DNA from: Nematostella vectensis
Taxonomy: Eukaryota; Cnidaria; Anthozoa; Actiniaria; Edwardsiidae
NCBI RefSeq assembly: GCF_932526225.1
Contig: NC_064046.1
Coordinates: forward strand, 3,348,001 to 3,412,000
DNA length: 64,000 nt
Direction of reading: 5' to 3'
The translations under genes and the position numbers were made by a program. Under the pieces are notes generated by a model. That model was given only the letters and a program-made list of their open reading frames with translations. It made no database searches and was not told where the DNA came from. Below are positions 18,801-28,203 of the stretch, piece after piece (the stretch's first letter is position 1; each line of letters starts with the position of its first letter).

Positions 18801-21800
18801 GCCTTCTATTGCAGCTAAGGCACGTGAGTCTGACGTTCCACTTGTAGTGACCCTGACTGTCGTCCAGCCTGTCGATACTGAAGCATTGGGGATGACTCTT
18901 GGTGTACCCCTGAAGCAGAAGCTGAGTGCCACAGAGCGTGCACTTCTTTTCCGCGTCAGCAATCATGCCGAGTACGTGGTCTACCGTCAGAACGTGGTGC
19001 GGCCCCGTGTACTTCGTGCGACCCTTTTGCCTGTCGTCTATGCGTATCGCTTGATTCGCGCTATAATGAGCTCTTCACTGGACGTAGCCTGCAGTCCTGT
19101 GGGAACCAAGGCACCTGGGGTGTCATCGGGTTGGATCACGCGGACTATCTGGTCGGCGAGCCGCACGCGGGAGATGCCGGTGTATACAGCATTCGTGATC
19201 CAGCCCTCTAAGCTGTGGTCTATGATAAACAGACGCCTTGGAGTCTGGATAGTCTTGCCCTGCACCCGGTGGACTGTCCCCCAGCCCGCGTATTTCCACT
19301 CGAGGGGAAGCCCGTTAAGGACCACGCCGAGAGAAACCTCGACTACCGTGCCTTTGTACGCGTCGACCTTCTCACCCCTTTTGCCTGGCACGGGTACCGG
19401 CCGCCCTTGCTTGCGATAACGCTACGCTATGCGCGACGCTAGGGTCGTGATCAAAGCGGATGGTTGCTGGCAATCAGGGGTAGTTTTTCCTGTGGTGCTC
19501 TACCAATCGCTGCTGAACAAGGGCCCCCATCTTGTTGGTCGAGCACACCCACATATCGCTTGGGTGGGCCTGCTCGATCGCCGCGTCGAACGCCACCCCA
19601 TCCCACTCCTCTCGAAACACCTCAAGCCACCACTCGGTCTTCCCCGATCCTCCCTGGCCGGCTAGATACATCCTCGCAGAGGTTGCGGCCACTAGATCGC
19701 ACGGCAAACTCGGTGCAGTGCTTGGCTCCCTAGCCAAGCACCCCGACCTCTTCGGACCCCAAGCCGCTTCGGGTCGCCACTCGTACCCAAGCCTCTTGTG
19801 GCGCCACTCTCCATACCTCGGATTTCGCTCCACGAGCTTCACACCACTGGGCACCGCCTTTGCGTATATGGCATCTGTGCACACTCGGAGGACGTCTTCG
19901 CGAGGGATCCGCCTCAACATGCGTCGCAACGCTATGTTTGTGTACGCCAAGACGAAGGCCCTGATATGGTACCATTGTGAGCGCCGGACACCGTCTTTGT
20001 ATTGGATCAGATGAGCCCCGTCGGCATGCTCGAAGTTAAGTAAATGGTCGGTGCCCGCAAGGAGGTTTGTCAGATACGCGGCTTCTTCACGGTCGCGGAC
20101 TACGATCGAGGACTCGTCGCCATGGCGAGCGCACTTGCCTACGAAACGGACAGCGAGATCTCGACCCTGCGAGTCTTCGCCTCCGGGGCGGCACGCGATG
20201 GAGTGGGGGAACTTGATGGAGTCCTTTTTTCCGACGCTATACAACACCTCCCTCGCCGCGGCCATGGCGAGGTCACCCAAGTCTAGCAGGTCCTTGAGCT
20301 CTGGCGTGGTGATCCAGCCCTCGTTTTGTTCCAAGTGCTGCCCTACCCTCCCGGAAGTGTAGAAGTGGCAGGCCTCAGAGAACCCCCACTCGGTCAGCTG
20401 AATGGCCCCGGTCAGTTGAAGAACCTCGCTCAATGGCCGTCCCGCAACATCCGCGATACGATACACGTTCGTAGGGAAGCCGTATTTCCGTACCAAATCA
20501 ATGGCGTCCGCCGCCGAAGACGCTGTCCTCGCATCCTAGGTACGCCGCACGCATGTCGATGTGCGCTTGAGGCTGCGCCCCTAAGTTTTCCTTGCTATTC
20601 CACACTTTGGACTCAACCTGCGCCGCTCGCCAGACGTCCCTGTATTTAAGAGGCGTTGGCCTGATGTTCTCTCTTTGGGTCCACTTCTTGAAGCGATACC
20701 CTATTGCGCCGCCCATCGAGTGCGTAGCTTCGGTGTACTCTTGGTAGGCTGGGTGATCATCAGGGAGCCATTGAGGATCATGTCCAGTCTCGTCTGTAAA
20801 CGCCCTGTCGATAGCCGCCCCGTCCTGTCCCGACCGGTACAGTTTGCCTTCGTGCGTGACTATAACACGCCCACACAGCCAGACCCTCGTGCTTCTGGGG
20901 ATCGCCCTGTTTATAAAGCGGATGAGCACCTCTCGCACCTTCGCCTCGCGCGTCTTTGTCGCGGCACTGGTGGCGCGAGGCGCTGCCTCCCCCTGGCACA
21001 ACGAACGAAGCTCCCTCTCAGCCTCGAAGTCTAGGCCGTGGACGCTCGCGATCGCAGGTGGTTCAGTCGGAAGCTCCGCCCAGGCGTGGTTATTGTGGCA
21101 AGGGATGCGGATTTATGTGTACCCCTCTCGTACTTCCCCGAGTCCCACAGGACGTTACCCAGGGCGTCCACGGCTACTAGCTTTATCCCGAGCTTCTTTT
21201 CCATCTCGAAGAGATCTTCTTTGGTGCATCCCGTAGTGGCCAGCTTCTTTTCGAATCGCTCGAGGATCTTGCCTCGTGTCTTGGTTATACCAAGGGAGCG
21301 CGAGGTGCCGCGATTCCTCAAGAAGTCGGCAACATAGCTCACAACACAGTTAACGAAGGCGTCACTCCCCTCTCGCTCAAACATTGGCCCAGGCTCACCA
21401 TTTCGCTCAGGTAGAGGGCGAAGCTCGTATCTCACGTAGACGAGGTACTCTCGTCCTTTCTCACAAATACCCGCATCGATGCCTACCAGGGCACCGACTG
21501 CGATTTGGCCCCCTCTTTTGACTAACGACCCACCGATCTTTTGCTCCGAGCGCCCTTCCTCCTCTGTGATTGGCGCCAATAGCTCTGCGGGGGCCAACGA
21601 CCGTAAAGAATCTGTAACGCCGGTCGGGGTCTACCATCTCGAGCACCAGCGGAAGCACTGCGTTCGCCCGCAGAGACTCTCGCTCGTGCGAGACCCACCA
21701 CACCGAGCCGTCGTCATTAATATCGTCGTCATTACCCGCACAACCGGCTTTAGAGCAATGACACCTGTTCCACCAAGATCTCGTATCTCCTGGTAAACAC

Positions 21801-21899
21801 CGGCGCTTATGTCTTGGCCACGAAGATGGGCGCCGCCGACGAGGCGAGAATAGTACTCCTTGGGGTCTAAGCCCTCTTGCCGCCGTCCCGGCAGCAGAG

Positions 21900-22310
21900 G
21901 GTCGACTTCCTCTGTCCACACTCTCACCGGTACGAGCGGCTTAAGCAGCTTGTGTTTGACATCGTCGGGGATGTCCTCGTCCAGGATGTGCTGGACCAGC
22001 CCTGCCAGTACGGCGGGCGTCTCTTTGTCCGGCACGCTATCGAGAATCTCCTGGTAAACACCGGCGCTTATGTCTCGGCCCCGAAGAGTGGCATCCACGC
22101 TTGGGAACCGAAGATGAGCGCCCCCGACGAAGAGAGAATAGTACTCCTCGGGGTCTAAGCCCTCCGGGCCACCTTGCCGCCGTCCCGGCAGCAAAGGGTC
22201 GACTTCCTCTGTCCACACTTTCTCCGGTACGAGCGGCTTAAGCAGCCTGTGTTTGACATCGTCGGGGATGTCCTCGTCCAGGATGTTCTGGACCAGCCCT
22301 GCCAGTACGG
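21900..22310. repeat. 297-bp in-frame tandem duplication within the polymerase gene
   Basis: The sequence starting ATCGTCGGGGATGTCCTCGT at 21961 recurs at 22258, 297 bp (99 codons) away. The duplicated block encodes ILDEDIPDDVKH and EEVDPLLPGRRQ twice. Only a few differences separate the copies. Confidence 0.9.
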
Positions 22311-22365
22311 CGGGCGCATCTTTGACACGCATGCTACCGAGAACCTCCTCTATGTAAGCGTCCAT

Positions 22366-22443
22366 GTTTGGGCACACCTTGTGCCACCCAGTCTCTAACT
22401 GAGAGTTTGGGTACACCCTGCGCCACCCAGTCTCTAATTGACC
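22366..22443. repeat. 39-bp tandem duplication, two units
   Basis: GCCACCCAGTCTCTAA occurs at 22383 and 22422, 39 bp (13 codons) apart, in the N-terminal part of the polymerase gene near a frame change. Confidence 0.85.
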
Positions 22444-22775
22444 GTACCGCGGGCTGCGATGTCAGACAGGACGAGTGCGAACCATCCCCGAGCGCGCCTC
22501 TCGATGCCACGCATCCTCTGCCCTTCACGATTCGCTCCGCAGGGGCGGCACAACCGCGTCTCCGACTGAGTCCCTATGCCGCAGACCCTGCACGGCACGG
22601 GGAGGCAGCTGCCCTTACGGAGCCTTTGGAGGTGCACCTTGCAGTAGGTGTCCATGCACCTCCGGCCGCACGTGTTTGCGTGGCCGATCTTTAGCCACCC
22701 GCAATAATCTTTTCCGCACTTCATCCTTCGAACGCTCGGTATACCACAGGACAGACGGATGTCTAATTGCAAGTC

Positions 22776-23194
22776 CAACGCGCCCGGCCTACACCCTAAT
22801 TATTCATGTACGTGAAACGCGCCCGGCCTACAGCCCTAATTAATTATTCATGTACGTGAAACGCGCCCGGCCTACAGCCCTAATTAATTATCCATGTACG
22901 CGAAACGCGCCCGGCCTACATGAACAATTGCCAAAAGCTTATGTACGTGAAATCGATTTGGCCTACATAAGCTTTTGCCCTAATTATTCATGTACGCGAA
23001 ACGCGCCCGGCCTACATGAACAATTGCCCTAATTATTCATGTACGTAAAACCGATTTGGCCTACATGAACGATTGCCCTAATTATTAATGTACGTGAAAC
23101 ATTATACGCTTGATATATAGAGACGGGGCTGGGGGGGTCGGAGGGGCCCGCCGCGGCCCCCAGGGGGGTTTTACTCAAACCACCCAGTCCCCCC
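22776..23194 (-). repeat. right terminal inverted repeat of the virus
   Basis: Inverse of the left repeat, ending CCCAGTCCCCCC before CTAAAA. It holds about eight units of the ACGTACATGAATAATTAGGG...TTCATGTAGGCC type, more than the left arm. One unit at 22935-22980 carries AAGCTTATG and CATAAGCTT, giving an extra palindromic stem. Confidence 0.93.
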
Positions 23195-23241
23195 CTAAAA
23201 GGCTGAGCGAGCGCCACCCAAACAATCACGTGATCTCTTAG
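23195..23241. mobile_element. right half of the host element split by the virus, with target duplication
   Basis: CTAAAA (23195-23200) is the right copy of the target-site duplication. GCGCCACCCAAACAATCACG then TGATCTCTTAG is the inverse of the left end of the split host element at 9926. The same ending, CACCCAAAAAGTCACATGA, occurs in a related unsplit copy near 31018-31040. Confidence 0.78.
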
Positions 23242-23676
23242 AACAAGTCTCGCCTATTGCTCGAATAAGCGCCTCACCTAAACGTTTGCAAAATAGCCTA
23301 CGATGACGCCTTCTCGAAAAAGCAGCTCGCATCCGCATAGGAGGAAGCCCCCCAAAAGACCCAAAATGTCAAAATTCCGCCACGGGAAGCATGCCGATTG
23401 ATCCCCCGGTATTTGAATGATCTTCATTTCAAAAATTTAATCTTTTAATTTGTCTTGAGCCCCCCGACCCCTCCCAGATCGCCGCCCAGAAAACAATCAA
23501 GCTTCCAATGTATATCCCTTCCCAATGTCTATCCCTTCCCAATGTCTATCCTTTACATCCTAAACAAACATAAAAAAAGAAAAAAAACACGCCTGTATCA
23601 ATCAACGCCAAATGACCAAACAAAAAAAAACAAGAAATGACTGCGCCAACCACACCAGAGAACGACGTAGAAACAG
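23242..23676. other. flank between virus and satellite, no gene
   Basis: Contains a short ATCCCTTCCCAATGT tandem repeat at 23513-23551 and, at about 23609-23668, the second copy of the direct repeat seen at 9966-10032. No coding gene. Confidence 0.6.
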
Positions 23677-26319
23677 GATGGTTGATACAGCATGATACAG
23701 CCCTTCCTGTATCAACCATCCTGTATCAATCATCCTGTATCAACCATCCTGTATCAACCATCCTGTATCAGCCATCCTGTATCAGCCATCCTGTATCAAC
23801 CATACTGTATCAACCATCCCGTATCAACCATCCCATATCAACCATCCTGTATCAACCATCCCATATCAACCACCCTGTATCAACCATCCCATATCAACCA
23901 TCCTGTATAAACCATCCCGTATCAACCATCATGTATCAACCACCCTGTATCAACCATCCTGTATCAACCACCCTGTATCAACCATCCTGTATCAACCACC
24001 CTGTATCAACCATCCTGTATCAACCATCCTGTATCAACCATCCTGTATCAACCATCCCGTATCAACCATCCCATATCAACCATCCTGTATCAACCATCCT
24101 GTATCAACCATCCTGTATTAACCATCCTGTATCAACCATCATGTATCAACCCCCCTGTATCAACCATCCTGTATCAACCACCCTGTATCAACCATCCTGT
24201 ATCAACCATCCTGTATCAACCATCCTGTATCAACCATCCTGTATCAACCACCCTGTATCAACCACCCTGTATCAACCATACTGTATCAACCATCCTATAT
24301 CAACCAACCTGTATCAACCACCCTGTATCAAGCATCCCGTATCAACCATCCTGTATCAACCATCCTGTATCAACCATCCTGTATCAACCACCCTGTATCA
24401 GCCATCCTGTATCGACCATCTTGTATCAGCCAGCCTGTATCAACCATCCTGTATCAACCATCCTGTATCAACCAGCCTGTATCAACCATCCCATATCAAC
24501 CATCCTGTATCAACCAGCCTGTATCAACCATCCCATATCAACCATCCTGTATCAACCATCCCATATCAACCATCCTGTATCAACCATCCTGTATCAACTA
24601 CCCTGTATCAACCACCCTGTATCAGCCATCCTGTATCAACCATCTTGTATCAGCCAGCCTGTATCAACCATCCTGTATCAACCATCCTGTATCAACCATC
24701 CTGTATCAACCATCCTCTATCAACCACCCTGTATCAACCATCCCGTATCAACCATCCCATATCAACCATCCTGTATCAACCACCCTGTATCAACCACCCT
24801 GTATCAGCCATCCTGTATCAACCATCTTGTATCAGCCAGCCTGTATCAACCATCCTGTATCAACCATCCCGTATCAACCATCCCATATCAACCATCCTGT
24901 ATCAACCATCCTGTATCAACCATCCCGTATCAACCATCCTGTATCAACCATCCTGTATCAACCATCCTGTATCAACCATCCTGTATCAACCATCCCGTAT
25001 CAACCATCCTGTATCAACCATCCTGTATCAACCATCCTGTATCAACCATCCTGTATCAACTACCCTGTATCAACCACCCTGTATCAGCCATCCTGTATCA
25101 ACCATCTTGTATCAGCCAGCCGGTATCAACCATCCTGTATCAACCATCCTGTATCAACCATCCTGTATCAACCATCCCGTATCAACCATCCTGTATCAAC
25201 CATCCTGTATCAACCATCCTGTATCAACCATCCTGTATCAACTACCCTGTATCAACCACCCTGTATCAGCCATCCTGTATCAACCATCTTGTATCAACCA
25301 TCCTGTATCAACCATCCCATATCAACCATCCTGTATCAACCATCCCATATCAACCATCCTGTATCAACCATCCTGTATCAACCATCCTGTATCAACCATC
25401 CTGTATCAACCATCCTGTATCAACCATCTTGTATCAGCCAGCCGGTATCAACCACCCTGTATCAACCATCCTCTATCAACCACCCTGTATCAACCATCCC
25501 ATATCAACCATCCTGTATCAACCATCCTGTATCAACCATCCTGTATCAACCATCCTGTATCAACCATCCTGTATCAACCATCCTGTATCAGCCATCCTGT
25601 ATCAACCATCTTGTATCAGCCAGCCTGTATCAACCATCCTGTATCAACCATCCTGTATCAACCATCCTGTATCAACCATCCTGTATCAACCATCCTCTAT
25701 CAACCATCCTCTATCAACCATCTTGTATCAACCATCCCATATCAACCATCCTGTATCAACCATCCTGTATCAACCATCCCGTATCAACCATCCTGTATCA
25801 ACCATCCTGTATCAACCATCCTGTATCAACCATCCTGTATCAACTACCCTGTATCAACCACCCTGTATCAGCCATCCTGTATCAACCATCTTGTATCAGC
25901 CAGCCTGTATCAACCATCCTGTATCAACCATCCTGTATCAACCATCCTGTATCAGCCATCCTGTATCAACCATCCTGTATCAACCATCCTGTATCAACCA
26001 TCCCATATCAACCATCCTGTATCAACCATCCTGTATCAACCATCCCGTATCAACCATCCTGTATCAACCATCCTGTATCAGCCAGCCTGTATCAACCATC
26101 CTGTATCAACCATCCCATATCAACCATCCTGTATCAACCATCCTGTATCAACCATCCCGTATCAACCATCCTGTATCAACCATCCTGTATCAACCATCCT
26201 GTATCAACCATCCTGTATCAACCATCCTGTATCAACCATCCCATATCAACCACCCTGTATCAACCATCCTGTATCAACCATCCTGTATCAACCATCCTGT
26301 ATCAACCATCCTGTATCAG
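23677..26319. repeat. 15-bp minisatellite array, about 175 units
   Basis: Tandem CTGTATCAACCATCC units with scattered variants (CCGT, CCAT, CAGC, CTAC, CTTG). Length stays at exactly 15 bp for 2.6 kb, so all three forward frames stay open and give long false ORFs. At the left edge, 23677-23691 reads GGATGGTTGATACAG, a single unit in the opposite orientation. Higher-order patterns appear where the same variant series recurs, for example CTACCCTGTATC followed by CACCCTGTATCAGCC. Confidence 0.97.
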
Positions 26320-26823
26320 GGCTGTAGCACAGGGTTGAGCACTTGGGGCACGCCCCCCCCCCCCCATATTTTCCAAAATTAAAAGGGAATGACCAATAGG
26401 GGCATAGCTGTTCCCCCCAATATTTCTCTATCGTGCCCCTCCAATATATTGAGGCATGCCACGGCACTGTGTATGATGACGCCTTCTGCTTTGCTCGTCA
26501 TCTCTCCTCCAGTGCCAGAGGAATGGGCAATTGCGAATTCGCGTCAAAATAAAAAGGTTTGCGGTCTTCAAGCCTGAGAGCGGCGAAAAAAAAATATTTC
26601 AATAATTATAAGTCCTTTCTGACAGAGGAACTTTCTGGATGATTCACAAGCGCTAAATAAGTTGCTTTTGTTGTCGTTATTTTGCCACCAAATCCGGAGC
26701 GCGCGAGTTTGCTAAGTCACTTGCAAGTACAACCTACTCAAAATCTATTTGGCGGTTAATTTGCGAAACGGGTACCTACTAGCAGAGGTCTCTTTGACTT
26801 TGTATTCGTTCGCTGTCAAAGGG
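26320..26823. repeat. interspersed host repeats, no gene
   Basis: After the satellite comes a C-rich repeat segment (26330-26480), then about 26585-26735 a copy of the host element that the virus hit elsewhere, with TCACAAGCGCTAAATAAG, TATTTTGCCACCAAATCC and GGAGCGCGCGAG. Confidence 0.6.
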
Positions 26824-28030
26824 ACTGTACAGGACCCGAAATGATCCCAGGACCCGAAACGATCCCAGGACCCGAAATGATCCCCAAAAGTACCCCAACT
26901 GATCCTCGGACCCGAAACGATACCGAGGAGTCCCCGAAATCAACCCCAAGGAATTGCGGTAATGGACAAAGGGAAAGCAGAAGAAATACTTGAAGCATAA
27001 TTAAGGGTTAACAGCGACTCGATTTCTAAACAATGTGACTTAAAAATATTAAATTTCAACACAATACTTCTATTTATTACATTGCCCGGCGTTAAACCCA
27101 TAAACAGAGTCTGAAACAAATACACAACTTTTAATTGCTACCGAAAGAAATACAGCATGTATAAACATAGCACAGCTTTGCTCAGATCATTAAAACTTTT
27201 GACCTTCCATCACACTCTAAACATTTTGCGGTTCCGACACATGACTCTGGCACTATAAATCTCATTTCCAGTAAACATCACCCATAAAAATTAATATTCA
27301 TTCGACAACCTCAACATGTATTTCACCACGAAATCCTTGTTCACACGAGCAAATATTTACCGACACATTTTAGGAAGCCGGTTTGGACGAGAAGATGGAA
27401 TAACAAAAGCACACTGAGTAATACACTCGAACAACCCTTCTACTACCGACGCAAAATGAGGATGTGGCTTTTGTTGAAAGCAATATTATGTGAGTTTTGA
27501 ACTTCCTCATGTAGTCGTGCGTACACCCCGGCATGATCTCATGATATGATAGGGCTTTCATTCACCGAAAACAAACATGCCAAAAAATAACTTTAAAACA
27601 TTTCGCTTCCTATCAAAAGCAGAATGTCCTATCTTTAAAGACTTTCTTTTATGGCTTGTTATGTATAAAATGATTTATCCACGCCGGGTTCTTCAAATTA
27701 CTATCACAAAGAATTGTTAGTTGACCCCAATTTCTGACTCAACCACTGTATTCCCCAGCAGTCGTATATTAAAATCTTAATACTATAGTTTTAGTTCATG
27801 TAAATTCCCTTTTAATAACACAAACAAAGCTAAATGTTACATATGTTTTTAAAACTGAAAGCCAATCCTTACACATTCCTTTAGTTGTCCATTACTGTAA
27901 TTCCTCGGGGTTCATTTCGGGGACTCTTGGGGATCGTTTCGGGTCCCGGGATCAGTTGGGGAACTTTTGGGGATCGTTTCGGGTCCTGGGATCGTTTCGG
28001 GTCCTGGGATCATTTCGGGTCCTGTACAGG
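26824..28030. mobile_element. 1.2-kb inverted-repeat element with internal 24-bp repeats
   Basis: Ends CTGTACAGGACCCGAAATGA and the exact inverse at 28030. The arms, about 145 bp each (26824-26968 and 27888-28030), consist of tandem GGACCCGAAACGATCCC-type units and close with GGAATTRCRGTAATGGACAA. The interior (27000-27880) has no transposase ORF, so it is non-autonomous. It ends 146 bp beyond the nibrin poly(A) signal. Confidence 0.88.
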
Positions 28031-28175
28031 ACCAGCCAGTCAGCCCAGCGAATACAAAAAAAGAGAACTCTGCTAACGGGTACGAAACGTGTTGCTAAGG
28101 TAGTGAAAGGGACAGGTTCGTTAAAATGGGAGAAGACATCTATTCACACGCAAGCCCAGTAAATTAATATATAAG

Positions 28176-28181
28176 TTTATT
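28176..28181 (-). promoter_or_regulatory. poly(A) signal of nibrin
   Basis: AATAAA on the minus strand, 22 bp beyond the nibrin stop codon (28204-28206). It is the first such hexamer after the stop, giving a very short 3' UTR. Confidence 0.6.
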
Positions 28182-28203
28182 CTGAAAAAAGACCTTTACA
28201 AAA

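Larger units (their letters stand above)
19038..22724 (-). pseudogene. family B DNA polymerase joined to SF1 helicase, multiply frameshifted
   Basis: Leftward gene of about 3.7 kb read in several frame segments: 22724-22434, 22416-21631, about 21720-21600, 21597-21031, 21001-20498, 20496-19474 and 19391-19038. In order: a Cys-rich probable zinc-binding start (22724-22520), a 99-codon tandem duplication, a middle part with no clear motif, polymerase motif A (IDMRAAYLGCE, near 20545), the AFVLAYTNIALRRML helix and motif C (VCTDAIY, near 19870), then a Walker A motif (GQGGSGKT, near 19655) and a C-terminal helicase part with HRVQGKTIQ and NAVYTGISRVRLADQI (19391-19038). The last two are superfamily 1 helicase motifs of the Pif1/RecD/UvrD type. 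Known role: replication of the viral genome. Unless the segments were separate genes, polymerase and helicase formed one polypeptide. Too many breaks for function. Confidence 0.85.
10124..23194. mobile_element. Polinton/Maverick-like endogenous virus (decayed copy), 13.07 kb
   Basis: A bounded GC-rich block inside AT-richer host DNA. It has inverted repeats at 10124-10462 and 22776-23194, a 6-bp target duplication CTAAAA, and the gene set of this group: protein-capsid genes, FtsK/HerA-type packaging ATPase, retroviral-type integrase and family B DNA polymerase. The closest known group is the Polinton/adintovirus lineage. Breaks in several genes show the copy is no longer intact, while the neighbouring host exons are all in frame, so poor sequence quality does not explain them well. 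No adenovirus-type protease was recognised. Confidence 0.92.

Noticed and set aside
18799-19419. 206-codon forward ORF
   Set aside because: It is the antisense shadow of the helicase region, whose minus-strand frame carries clear superfamily 1 motifs.
23677-26319. CRISPR-like array
   Set aside because: Units are contiguous 15-mers with no spacers, in a eukaryotic genome without cas genes.
23637-26382. Three long forward open frames (up to 896 codons) of repeating pentapeptides
   Set aside because: The 15-bp satellite unit has no stop in any forward frame and constant length, so long open frames are automatic. No start context, domain or composition of a real protein was seen.
26824-28030. 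LTR retrotransposon
   Set aside because: The terminal repeats are inverted, not direct, and no reverse transcriptase or primer-binding site is present.
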